Assembly (NCBI RefSeq): GCF_008704535.1
Contig: NZ_CP023701.1
Location: 4,878,001 to 4,942,000 of the forward strand
Direction: 5' to 3'
From: Streptomyces subrutilus
GTDB lineage: Bacteria > Actinomycetota > Actinomycetes > Streptomycetales > Streptomycetaceae
DNA length: 64,000 nucleotides
In this document: piece by piece, positions 30,979-40,120 of the stretch
Position numbering within the stretch: the stretch's first letter is position 1
Layout: each line of letters opens with the position of its first letter
Made by a program: the position numbers and the translations under genes
Notes under the pieces: generated by a model
Told to the model about the DNA's origin: nothing
Seen by the model: only the letters and a program-made list of their open reading frames with translations
Database searches by the model: none

Positions 30979-32160
30979 TCATGCACTCGAATTCCCGTGA
31001 TCTTCATTTGGGTTGACAGGCGGTCCCGCGATCATGGCCTGCACGAGAGATTCCGTGATCCGTGCGCGCTGTTCTGACGTAAGGCCTGCATCTGCTATCA
31101 ACCGCTCAGCCGCCAAGTATCGAGAGAATTCGAGTGGCTGGTCAAAGTAGGCGCGGAGGTGGCCGGCCGAGGTCTCTTGAGACTTGACGAAGGTTTGGCT
31201 GACGTAGCCTGCAAGAGCTGCCGAAACTGCGCCCAGAGCGCCAGCAACAACGGCGCCCGCAGTACTGTTAGCCATCACACCGGCGACTGCGAAACCAACC
31301 AAGAGGACAAATCCAACCGTCATGGCTATCTGGGCGTTTCGGAAAGATTTCGCCGCTTGCCCAAGCGCAATTCCGTGATAGTGGTCAAGTCGTCTGTGGG
31401 TGACGGACCAGAGATCTGAAAGCGCCAGGCGAGCCTGCTCGGCGCTAGCTTCGCCTGCCGTGCTTGCGTCCAGGGTTCGGAGCCCCTCCTCTAGGGTCTC
31501 TTCCGCCTGTCGGACGCGATCGCGGGTTCCATCGCTCCCGCCTTGCGCGTCTCGGGGGCGAGCGATTTGAGCCACCGCCCAAGCGAAGAAGCAGCCGATC
31601 CCGATAATTATAGTTCCCGGAATTATTTCGACTGGTTCCTTTCCCCGCAGTACGCTCACCATGAATAGTGTCTCTGTAATCAAGGCGGCCGCGATGGCGG
31701 CAGGCCACATGCCCCGACGGTCATACCAGGCTGACTTCGCTCCTCGGCGAGGTAGGCGTACGTGCTGTGACACGACCTCGCTTGTGGCTGCCTCGGTTCT
31801 TACAATCAACTGATCCTCGTACAGGATCGGTGATCTGTCAGTGGCCTCTACCTTGATTACTCCAAGATGCTTTCCGTGAATGGTTACTGTGTCGACGCTG
31901 ATTCTTGGATGCGGCTTCAGGTGCTGCAAGGAATAGTCCACGAGCCGCTGAAAACGTGCCGGTTCTACACCGATCGTTTCGGGTATGCTTTCGCCGCTCC
32001 TGGGGGTGCCCACCCCCACGATGATGACGCCCCCGCGAGTATTCGAAAAAGCGGCGATTATTCGACCCAATATCGAGGGTGGAACTCTGGCGGACTTAAA
32101 TTCGAGCTCCATTCCTTCCGGTTGGGTCAGCAGGGCCTCGATCTCTTCGGGTGTCGGCAT
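30979..32160 (-). CDS. AlbA_2/Schlafen-domain membrane protein with TRADD-N-associated-type TM module (probable defence cargo)
   Basis: 393 residues. Residues 1-~130 are an AlbA_2/Schlafen-like domain: EGMELEFKSARV (Glu-x-x-Phe-Lys), IIAAFSNTRGGVIIVGVG. Two membrane helices follow (WPAAIAAALITETLFMVSVL, IIPGTIIIGIGCFFAWAVAQIA), then a soluble linker. Next is RLDHYHGIALGQAAKSFRNAQIAMTVGFVLL with two further helices and SQETSAGHLRAYFDQPLEFSRYLAAERL, which I recognise as the TRADD-N-associated transmembrane module of bacterial conflict systems. The gene is AT-richer than its neighbours and is oriented apart from the conjugation genes, at the end near attR. A sensor joined to a membrane effector fits abortive defence; this is inference. 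ATG start, weak RBS. Confidence 0.78.
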   Translation of the reverse strand: MPTPEEIEALLTQPEGMELEFKSARVPPSILGRIIAAFSNTRGGVIIVGVGTPRSGESIPETIGVEPARFQRLVDYSLQHLKPHPRISVDTVTIHGKHLGVIKVEATDRSPILYEDQLIVRTEAATSEVVSQHVRLPRRGAKSAWYDRRGMWPAAIAAALITETLFMVSVLRGKEPVEIIPGTIIIGIGCFFAWAVAQIARPRDAQGGSDGTRDRVRQAEETLEEGLRTLDASTAGEASAEQARLALSDLWSVTHRRLDHYHGIALGQAAKSFRNAQIAMTVGFVLLVGFAVAGVMANSTAGAVVAGALGAVSAALAGYVSQTFVKSQETSAGHLRAYFDQPLEFSRYLAAERLIADAGLTSEQRARITESLVQAMIAGPPVNPNEDHGNSSA

Positions 32161-32455
32161 GGACGCAGATCTTAGTGGCGCTTTCGCGTTGGGTCAGGAG
32201 AACTGTCACATCCGTGCAGTGAAGATGACGCTTGGGTTTTGGAACCGGTCCAACGCGGATGAGTCATCGGGCCGATCGACGCTTCTGGCGGTAGCGCGCG
32301 CTGCATCGCGAGTTACCAGTCCGCCGGAGGTCGGCTGCCGCCCAGTCCGCTAGCTGCGTTGGCGCAGGGTGGCCGGAGCCCGAGGCCGTCTTAGTGGAGC
32401 GACGATAGACAGGCGGTGTCGGAGAGGTCCCCACGTGCGTGAACCCAGCACTCCC
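32161..32455. other. non-coding right end of the AICE
   Basis: 295 bp between the start of the cargo gene and the right arm repeat. I see no coding frame with a plausible RBS. It must contain the cargo promoter; no clear boxes stand out. Base composition moves from AT-rich near the cargo gene back to GC-rich. Confidence 0.5.
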
Positions 32456-32478
32456 GGGCCGTCCGTGGGCCGTCAGGC
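32456..32478 (+). repeat. right arm-type repeat (candidate integrase arm site)
   Basis: Matches 18611-18633 in 22 of 23 positions, same orientation, 110 bp before the attR core. In the circular form the two copies would flank the att core as P and P' arms. Confidence 0.65.
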
Positions 32479-32587
32479 GTGGCCCAGGGACGGCCACCGA
32501 TGACCAGTGATGACCGCGACCGTGCGGGGGGTGTGGCGCTGGACCCCAGGTCAGGGCGCCGGGACCATACGCGTTTCCCCCGACGTA

Positions 32588-32616
32588 TGGACGGCTGGCA
32601 AGATGGGGTGTATCTG
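32588..32616 (+). repeat. attR: right copy of the att core
   Basis: Bases 32588-32611 are identical to the attL core. After one mismatch (A for T) TCTG is shared. It lies 36 bp upstream of the ettA start, so the target site is the ettA promoter region and not a tRNA gene. Confidence 0.92.
32588..32616 (+). promoter_or_regulatory. putative ettA promoter spanning attR
   Basis: TGGACG (32588-32593) and TATCTG (32611-32616) are 17 bp apart, a plausible -35/-10 pair for ettA. The -35 and spacer are in the att core, while the -10 is completed by chromosomal sequence. At attL the matching hexamer is TTTCTG, without the key A at position 2. Integration would thus keep the ettA promoter while leaving the attL copy weak. 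Confidence 0.45.
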
Positions 32617-32646
32617 CCCACACATCGATCTGCCGGACGGTTTCTC

Positions 32647-34311
<1,665 letters not shown>

Positions 34312-34320
34312 GCCGAGACC

Positions 34321-34788
34321 ATGGCCAGACACCACTACCGGTGCCCCCTGCGCTGGGCGGACATGGACGCCTTCGGGCACGTCAACAACGTCGTCTTCCT
34401 CCGCTACCTGGAGGAGGCGCGCATCGACTTCATGTTCCGCCTCGCGCCGGGCGAGGGCAGCGAGTCCTTCACGGGCGGCTCCGTCGTGGCCCGTCACGAG
34501 ATCGACTACAAGCTGCCCCTCGTGCACCGGCACGAGCCGGTGCTCGTCGAGTCCTGGGTGACCCGCATAGGCGCCGCCTCCCTGACCATCCGCTACGAGG
34601 TCAAGGACGAGGCGACCGAGGACCGGCCCGAGACGGTCTACGTCCGCGCCGAGACCGTGGTCGTGCCGTACAACCTCGCCGAGGGGCGGCCCCGCCGCAT
34701 CACGGCCGAGGAGAAGCGGTTCCTGGAGGAGTACCTCGACCAGCCGAAGGACCCGTCGAAGGCTCCCGAAGGGCGTCTCGCGGCATGA
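34321..34788 (+). CDS. hotdog-fold acyl-CoA thioesterase (YbgC/FadM type)
   Basis: 155 residues. CPLRWADMDAFGHVNNVVFLRYLEEARIDFM is the 4-hydroxybenzoyl-CoA thioesterase signature, with Asp in WADMD as the likely catalytic residue. It hydrolyses acyl-CoA esters, but chain length and substrate cannot be judged. It begins 9 bp after ettA and overlaps the next gene by 4 bp, so the three are co-transcribed from the ettA promoter and could all be affected by the AICE. ATG start. Confidence 0.9.
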   Translation: MARHHYRCPLRWADMDAFGHVNNVVFLRYLEEARIDFMFRLAPGEGSESFTGGSVVARHEIDYKLPLVHRHEPVLVESWVTRIGAASLTIRYEVKDEATEDRPETVYVRAETVVVPYNLAEGRPRRITAEEKRFLEEYLDQPKDPSKAPEGRLAA

Positions 34789-35501
34789 ATGAGCGGCTGT
34801 GCTTCGCCGACCCCGGGGAAGCGGCGGACCTCGCCGCCTTCCTGGGCCGGCTGGTGCACTACGACCGGGCCGCCGCCGTCCGCCTCCAGGCGGGCGGCGG
34901 CGCGCTCGGCGTCTTCGGACGGCCCCCGTCCTTCGACGTCCTGGCCATCCGCACGGTGCGGCTCGCCGAGCCCGTCTCCGTGCCCCTGGACCTCACGGCC
35001 TCCGCCGGCGAACTGCTGGAGTCCGTGGACGAGGCCGCGGCCACGGCCGTGGTCCCCGGGCCCGTCACCGGCCCGCCCTGGACCGGTGTGCTCCCGCCCC
35101 GCGGCGGCTGGGCGCGCCTGGCCGGGCTGCCCGGCCCCGAGCGGATGCGGGCGGCCCTGACGGCCGCGGTCGCCGAGTTCCGCTCCCGGGACGGTGCGCT
35201 GCCCGCCCACCACCGCACCCGGTCCGAGCGCGACCGCATCGGGCGCGAGATCTGGTCCCGCACCCTCGGCGACACGGAACTGCCGCTGCGCGCCCTGCAC
35301 GCCGCCCAGTCCCTGGGCTTCCTGCGGCCGGTACGGACCCCCGTCCCCGCGGCCCCGGCGCCCGGGGCCGGCCCCGTCTCCACCGCCGAGCCGGTGGCCC
35401 TGCTCGCCTCCGGGAACTGGCTGCGCCTGCGCACCCCGTACGGCTCGGTCGCCCTGCGCCGGCCCGGCGGCCTCGGCGCCCTCCAGGTCAGGCCGGTCTA
35501 G
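34785..35501 (+). CDS. conserved actinobacterial protein of unknown function
   Basis: 238 residues, soluble, no signal peptide. Recognisable stretches are FADPGEAADLAAFLGRLVHYDRAAAVRLQ near the start, HHRTRSERDRIGREIWSRTLGDTELPLRALHAAQSLGFL in the middle, and GNWLRLRTPYGSVALRR at the end. I know no fold for it. ATG start overlaps the thioesterase stop (ATGA), which decides the start and indicates coupling. Its constant place after ettA and the thioesterase suggests a household rather than accessory role. Confidence 0.78.
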   Translation: MNERLCFADPGEAADLAAFLGRLVHYDRAAAVRLQAGGGALGVFGRPPSFDVLAIRTVRLAEPVSVPLDLTASAGELLESVDEAAATAVVPGPVTGPPWTGVLPPRGGWARLAGLPGPERMRAALTAAVAEFRSRDGALPAHHRTRSERDRIGREIWSRTLGDTELPLRALHAAQSLGFLRPVRTPVPAAPAPGAGPVSTAEPVALLASGNWLRLRTPYGSVALRRPGGLGALQVRPV

Positions 35502-35598
35502 GCCGTCTCCTTCGGATCCAGCGGGGCGTCGAGGGCCCGGCAGGATCCGAGAGGGACATCCGGCCCCGGTGCCCTCGGCGCCGCCCGGCCCGCGGGCC

Positions 35599-36003
35599 TC
35601 AGCCCGCGGTGTTGATCATCGACGCGGCCGCGTACGTCAGGTACTTCCACAGCTGCGCCTCGTGCTCCGGCGCCAGGCCCAGCTCGTCGAGCGCGACCCG
35701 CATGTGCTTCAGCCAGGCGTCGTGCGCCGCCGCGTCCACCTGGAACGGGGCGTGCCGCATCCGCAGCCGCGGGTGGCCGCGGTGCTGGCCGTAGGTGGTC
35801 GGGCCGCCCCAGTACTGCATCAGGAACAGCGCGAACCGCTCCTCGGCGGGGCCCAGGTCCTCCTCCGGGTACATCGGGCGCAGCAGCGGGTCCTGCGCGA
35901 CCCCCTCGTAGAAGCGCCGGACCAGGCGGCGGAAGGTCTCCTCGCCGCCGACTTGCTCGTAAAAGGTCTGCTCCTGGACGGTGCCCCGCGGAATCTCATT
36001 CAC
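35599..36003 (-). CDS. glbO: group II truncated haemoglobin
   Basis: 134 residues, 2/2 globin fold. TFYEQVGGEETFRRLVRRFYEGVAQDPLLRPMYPEEDLGPAEERFALFLMQYWGGPTTYGQHRGHPRLRMRHAPF includes the Tyr B10-type residue in RRFYEGV and the proximal His in RMRHAPF; WLKHM carries the Trp G8 of group II. Such proteins bind O2 and NO and may handle oxidative or nitrosative stress. GTG start at 36003 (VNEIPRGT...); an upstream extension lacks family resemblance. It is convergent with the gene before it and divergent from the methyltransferase. Confidence 0.92.
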   Translation of the reverse strand: MNEIPRGTVQEQTFYEQVGGEETFRRLVRRFYEGVAQDPLLRPMYPEEDLGPAEERFALFLMQYWGGPTTYGQHRGHPRLRMRHAPFQVDAAAHDAWLKHMRVALDELGLAPEHEAQLWKYLTYAAASMINTAG

Positions 36004-36115
36004 CCGTCCATCGTCGCAGACGCCCGGACCCAGGTCCCGGGTCCTAGGACCCTCCCGCACCGCCCCGGCGGCCCGCGCGGTCGCACGCGGGCGCCCCGCG
36101 CAGCACAGTGGAGGC

Positions 36116-37120
36116 ATGGCCGCACACACCCCGCGCACCGCGGGCGGCGCGAGCGGGGCACGGGACCTGCGGGAGACCGCGCACGCCGCCCAGGTGCGCG
36201 AGCTGACCGCCGCCGGCGCGCTGGACGATCCGCACTGGCGGGCGGCGTTCGCGGCCGTGCCCCGGCACGTCTTCGTCCCGTACTTCTGGACCGGCCGCGG
36301 CGCCGGCCACGAGCGGCTCTGGTCGGAGGACCCCGACCCCGAACGCCGGGCCCGCTGGCTGCGCGGGGTCTACGCCGACGCCCCCCTCGCGACCCGGCTG
36401 CGCGACGGCGAGCTGCTCTCCTCCAGCAGCCAGCCCTCGCTGATGGCGCGGATGCTGGAGGCCCTCGGGGTACGGGACGGGGACAACGTGCTGGAGATCG
36501 GCGCGGGCACCGGCTACAACGCCGCCCTGCTCTGCCACCGGCTCGGCGCGGACCGCGTGACCACCGTGGACCTGGACGAGGAGATCACCGAGTCCGCGCG
36601 CAGCCACTTGGCCGCGCTCGGCTACCGGCCCGCCGTGGTCACCGGCGACGGCGCGCGCGGCTGTCCCTCCCGGGCCCCCTTCGACCGGATCATGGTCACC
36701 TGCACCCTGCCGCGCGTCCCGTACGCCTGGCTCGGCCAGTGCCGCCCCGGCGCGCGCATCCTGTCGCCGCTGTCCACCGGGCTGATCGCCCTCACGGTCC
36801 GCGACAGCGCCCCGGGCTTCGCCGAGGGCCGCTTCCTGCACACCCCGGCCTACTTCGTCCCGCTGCGCGGGGCCACGGCGGCGCCCCCGGACCGGGACGC
36901 GAGCCCGCACGGGGTCCCGTACGACTTGGTGGACAACGAGCGGTTCCGGTTCCTGCTGGTGCTGACCGCGGGCGTCCTGCACCCCCGCGAGGCCCTGGAC
37001 CTGTGGCGCCGCGAGGACCGCCCGGCGCGCGAACGCTTCGGCGTCACGGTCACCCCGGAGGGCCAGTGGTCCTGGCTCGACGACCCCCGGGGCCCGTACA
37101 CATGGCCCCTGGGCCCGTAG
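36116..37120 (+). CDS. protein-L-isoaspartate O-methyltransferase-like SAM methyltransferase
   Basis: 334 residues. The N-terminus (LRETAHAAQVRELTAAGALDDPHWRAAFAAVPRHVFVPYFW) and SSSSQPSLMARMLEAL precede the SAM motif VLEIGAGTGYNAALLCHRLG (~125-145), with VDLDEEITESA and TGDGARG following, as in PCMT. A ~120-residue C-terminal extension ends in SWLDDPRGPYTWPLGP. Streptomyces genomes hold many such PCMT-like proteins, some acting on RiPP precursors; no precursor peptide is visible here. ATG 36116 follows GGAGG very closely; a slightly later start is possible. Confidence 0.85.
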   Translation: MAAHTPRTAGGASGARDLRETAHAAQVRELTAAGALDDPHWRAAFAAVPRHVFVPYFWTGRGAGHERLWSEDPDPERRARWLRGVYADAPLATRLRDGELLSSSSQPSLMARMLEALGVRDGDNVLEIGAGTGYNAALLCHRLGADRVTTVDLDEEITESARSHLAALGYRPAVVTGDGARGCPSRAPFDRIMVTCTLPRVPYAWLGQCRPGARILSPLSTGLIALTVRDSAPGFAEGRFLHTPAYFVPLRGATAAPPDRDASPHGVPYDLVDNERFRFLLVLTAGVLHPREALDLWRREDRPARERFGVTVTPEGQWSWLDDPRGPYTWPLGP

Positions 37121-37284
37121 GACCGGGCGGGCGCGGGGCCCGGTCTTGGCGGAAGACGGCTGCGTGCTCATCCGGCGGGTCGGGAGAGCCGGGTGGCGGG
37201 ATGCGGAACCTCCGCCCACAGGTGATCAGTTGGCGGTAACGTGTGCAGGATGGAAGGCCTTTGCCGCGTCCTTGGGGAGGACCG

Positions 37285-37908
37285 TTGAGTACAGGTTCGG
37301 AGCCGTCCCGGCACGCGATCGCGCTCGTCCTCGTCGCGGGATACGCCGGCTCCGGCAAGTCCGAGGCGGGAAAGATGATGTCGCAGGCTACGGGGTGGCC
37401 GCTGCTGGACAAGGACACCCTGACGAGGCCCCTGACAGAGGCGTTGCTCTCACACCTCAACGGCGATCCTGACGACCGGCAGAGCAGCGTCTACGCGGAA
37501 CGCGTCCGGCCGCTGGAGTACGAGTCCCTGATGAAGGCGTGCTGGGAGAACCTGGAGTGCGGGGTGCCGGTCGTGGCCGTCGCACCGTTCCTCACCGAGG
37601 TCGTCGACGAGCAGTGGGCCACACGTACGCGGAGGCACTGCTCACGCCTGGGAGCGGGGCTCGAGGTGGTGTGGGTAGACAGCGACGCGTCGTCCATGCG
37701 CGAGCGGCTGACATCGCGCAACGCGGCGCGCGACAACTGGAAGCTGGCCCACTGGCGCCGGTATCTCGCCGCGATCTCCCTGGACCGGCGCCCGGTGGGA
37801 GAGTTCCACCTCGTCGACAACCGGGTCACCGCGATGACGCCCTTGGCGGAGCAGGTCGAATCGGTGGCTCTGATCCTGTCCGGTCGATACGACGAGGCCC
37901 TGACGTGA
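37285..37908 (+). CDS. P-loop kinase-like NTPase (zeta/AAA_33 type)
   Basis: 207 residues. Walker A LVAGYAGSGKSEAGKMM near residue 20, then DKDTLTRPL (Asp as in small-molecule kinases), ECGVPVVAVAPFLTEV, and VVWVDSDASSMRERLTSRNAARDNWK, a lid-like Arg segment. It likely phosphorylates a nucleotide, sugar or other small molecule. TTG start at 37285 was chosen because GGGGAGG is 4 nt upstream. It overlaps the next P-loop gene by 4 bp (GTGA), so the two are co-translated. Substrate unknown. Confidence 0.75.
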   Translation: MSTGSEPSRHAIALVLVAGYAGSGKSEAGKMMSQATGWPLLDKDTLTRPLTEALLSHLNGDPDDRQSSVYAERVRPLEYESLMKACWENLECGVPVVAVAPFLTEVVDEQWATRTRRHCSRLGAGLEVVWVDSDASSMRERLTSRNAARDNWKLAHWRRYLAAISLDRRPVGEFHLVDNRVTAMTPLAEQVESVALILSGRYDEALT

Positions 37909-38552
37909 CCGTGGACGCGCAGCACGACAAGAACACCTCCGGCGTCGTACTGTTCGGACCTCCGGCGGCGGGCAAGGACACCGTCAGTACCGCGCTGGGC
38001 GTCCTGGACGCCCGTTACGGACAACTTCCCAAGATCAAAGTGGGTTCAGGGCGCACGACCGGCTACCGCATGGCCGAACGCGCTGAGCTGGACGCCCTGC
38101 GTGCTGCCGGCCGGTTGGTGCTGGAGACCGAGAGGTACGGCAACACGTACGCCGTCGACCGGGACGACCTGGAGGCGATGACCGGCGCCGGGCGGATCCC
38201 GCTCGTACACATGGGCAGTGTCGAGCACTTGCGGACCTTCAACGCCGCACTCCGTGCACCGTGGCTCTGCGTGCTGCTGTGGGTTCCCCGTGAGGTCTGC
38301 GAAGAGCGGTCGAGGGGACGGGGCGACCGGGACACGGCGGACCGGCTCGCCGCCTGGGAGGAGGCGCTGGCGGATCTGGCCTCGGTTCCGGCCGGCGAGG
38401 ACCTCTTTCACCTCCTCGTGCGGACCGATCGTACGGACCCTGCCCCGACGGCCGAGCTCGTGGCTGCGGCGCATGCGTCCGGCGACCGCGATCCGGTCCG
38501 GCACGGCGACCTGGCCGCGCTTCTGGAAGGGGCGGCGCCCGCGGGCCTGTGA
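37905..38552 (+). CDS. second P-loop kinase, guanylate kinase-like
   Basis: 215 residues. Walker A VVLFGPPAAGKDTVSTAL near 15-25, KVGSGRTTGYRMAERAELDALRAAGRLVLETERYGNTYAVDRDDLEAM is like the GMP-binding part of guanylate kinases (SGRTTGYR for SVTTRKPR, YGNTYA for YGNYYG), then PWLCVLLWVPREVCEERSRGRGDRD as lid. True GMP kinase activity is unlikely to be its task, as a housekeeping gmk exists in all genomes. It follows the first kinase with a 4-bp overlap and precedes the beta-helix membrane protein by 37 bp. Confidence 0.75.
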   Translation: MTVDAQHDKNTSGVVLFGPPAAGKDTVSTALGVLDARYGQLPKIKVGSGRTTGYRMAERAELDALRAAGRLVLETERYGNTYAVDRDDLEAMTGAGRIPLVHMGSVEHLRTFNAALRAPWLCVLLWVPREVCEERSRGRGDRDTADRLAAWEEALADLASVPAGEDLFHLLVRTDRTDPAPTAELVAAAHASGDRDPVRHGDLAALLEGAAPAGL

Positions 38553-38589
38553 CAACGGGTAAAAAGCGGCGGGGGAGAACCACGGGGGG

Positions 38590-40092
38590 ATGGGCATGGC
38601 GACGATCAGTACGCTCGACGGGCTGGCCCGGGTCGTGGGCCTCACCGCGCCCGCAGGTCACGACCGCGACCTGACCATCAGGCAGCGGGACATCGACGAC
38701 CCCCTGGTGCTGGATTCCCTGACTGCCGGGCGGCTCGCCCTGCACCGGGTGAACGTGGCGGGAGCGATCACCATTCGCTCCTGCGTCATCGAAGAGCTCG
38801 TCGTCGATCACTGCGCGGCAGACGCCCTGCTCGTGAGCAACTCCCGCATCGGCCGGTTGATCGTCCGCAACACCCCGCGGCACACGGAGGTCGACGTCAG
38901 CGAATCGACCCTGGAGGCACTCGACGTGCACTCCTGTGGGCCGACGCGTTTCGAGGGCGTGCGAGTGTCGGACTCCGTACAGATCGCTGCAGTGCGCGGG
39001 CCCGTCCAACTGAAACGGCTGAGGGCGGCGACGCTGGCCCTGCGCAGCCAGGCCACGGTGGGCAGGCAGCGCAGACCACGGGTGTCCCTGGAGAGCGTCA
39101 ACGTAACGGAGATCATCGCTCTCGACGACCTCTGGCTGGAGTCGCTCACCCTCGACGAGGTCGACGTCTCGGCGCTGGTGCTGCGGCGCGTCCGCGTGGA
39201 CTCGCCGTTCCGGGGCACCGGAGTGCGGTGTCGGGACGGCCTGCGCATCAACGGGATGGTGGTGTCCGGCGAGGCGAGCGCACTGCTCGACAGCGAGATC
39301 CGGGGAGCGGTGGTCGTCCGGGGACTGCGCCACGTCGTGGCCGTGCCCGTGCAGCGGAGGGTGCCGGTCGCGGGTGGGGTCCCCCCCGCGACGGGCACGG
39401 CCGAACTGGTCTTCAGGTCCTCGACGATCTCCAGCCTCAGCGCCAGCGCCGACGACGTGTCTCCGGTGGTGGTGGAACTCGCGGACACGGCGGTGCGCGC
39501 GCTCGCCGTGCCCACGGGGCCAGCCCGGTTCCGGCTGGCGGGCACGAGCAGCGTCCAGGAAGTGGACCTCGGTGATGTGGTCTTCCGCACCGACGAGCAG
39601 GTCACGAGCTTCATGGACCGGGTGTTCACCCGGGTGAGTCCGGGCGCCCTGGAAGCCGTCCGGTCCACGTTGACCCGACGCCGGCGGATGGCCGAGGGGG
39701 ACCAGCTGTACTATTTCACCCGGCAGCGCGAAGCCGCGGAACGGCCTCTGTTCCAGAGGCTTGCGGGCCGGGGCTTCCTCGGCGGGATCCTCGGCTGGGG
39801 CGTGCGGGCACGCAACCCGGCGCGCACCCTGGGCGGCTCCGTGCTCTCCACCGGCTTGCTGCTCCACCTCTCGGGTGCGGCGCGCGGCGCTGACGGAGCG
39901 GGCCTCTTCGACCTCGTCGAGCTGGGCAAGGCGCTCGTCCTGGCTTGCGCGCTGTGGCTGAACGTCGGGGTGGGGGCACCTTCCGAGCTGAAGACGCACG
40001 CCTGGACGGCGCTCGCCGTCGGCTGCGCCGGAGGTGGACTGCTCTTCACGACCCTGACCGTCGGCATCGTCATCCGCAAGCTCGTGCGCTGA
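38590..40092 (+). CDS. beta-helix protein with C-terminal channel-like membrane domain
   Basis: 500 residues. Residues ~25-370 are an irregular series of short beta strands of the pentapeptide/right-handed beta-helix kind (LALHRVNVAGAITIRSCVIEELVVDHCAADALLVSNSRIGRLIV; LESVNVTEIIALDDLWLESLTLDEVDVSALVLRRVRV). The C-terminus has two or three hydrophobic segments: TLGGSVLSTGLLLHLSGAA, LVELGKALVLACALWLNVGVG and WTALAVGCAGGGLLFTTLTVGIVIRKLVR. The last pair resembles the pore and second helix of two-TM potassium channels, with NVGVG where TVGYG is usual. Function is unknown; a sensor domain acting on a pore is an inference. ATG start after GGGGG. Confidence 0.72.
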   Translation: MGMATISTLDGLARVVGLTAPAGHDRDLTIRQRDIDDPLVLDSLTAGRLALHRVNVAGAITIRSCVIEELVVDHCAADALLVSNSRIGRLIVRNTPRHTEVDVSESTLEALDVHSCGPTRFEGVRVSDSVQIAAVRGPVQLKRLRAATLALRSQATVGRQRRPRVSLESVNVTEIIALDDLWLESLTLDEVDVSALVLRRVRVDSPFRGTGVRCRDGLRINGMVVSGEASALLDSEIRGAVVVRGLRHVVAVPVQRRVPVAGGVPPATGTAELVFRSSTISSLSASADDVSPVVVELADTAVRALAVPTGPARFRLAGTSSVQEVDLGDVVFRTDEQVTSFMDRVFTRVSPGALEAVRSTLTRRRRMAEGDQLYYFTRQREAAERPLFQRLAGRGFLGGILGWGVRARNPARTLGGSVLSTGLLLHLSGAARGADGAGLFDLVELGKALVLACALWLNVGVGAPSELKTHAWTALAVGCAGGGLLFTTLTVGIVIRKLVR

Positions 40093-40120
40093 GGCCGTTC
40101 TGCCATCGTGCCGTCGCGGG

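Larger units (their letters stand above)
18512..32611. mobile_element. actinomycete integrative and conjugative element (AICE), Prim-Pol type, ~14.1 kb
   Basis: Bounded by a 24-bp perfect direct repeat and carrying a full AICE gene set. In minus-strand transcription order: kilB-like, DUF6284, DUF2637 membrane protein, C5 methyltransferase, two small proteins, FtsK/SpoIIIE-like Tra, Prim-Pol, replication ATPase, xis, int. A GntR regulator and HAD phosphatase are on the plus strand. Replication by a Prim-Pol pair puts it in the RepPP-like class rather than the pSAM2 RepSA class. Single-protein Tra implies double-stranded DNA transfer as in other AICEs. All key genes are intact, so it may be active. 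The AlbA_2/Schlafen membrane protein at the right end looks like cargo. Confidence 0.92.

Noticed and set aside
32479..32646. N-terminal extension of ettA through attR
   Set aside because: EttA proteins begin with the AEFIYTMRK segment; the extension would span the att site and arm-side DNA and lacks family resemblance.
36116..37120. PCMT-like protein as a RiPP (lanthipeptide or graspetide) tailoring enzyme
   Set aside because: I found no precursor peptide, cyclase or ATP-grasp gene around it; the flanks are globin and kinase genes.
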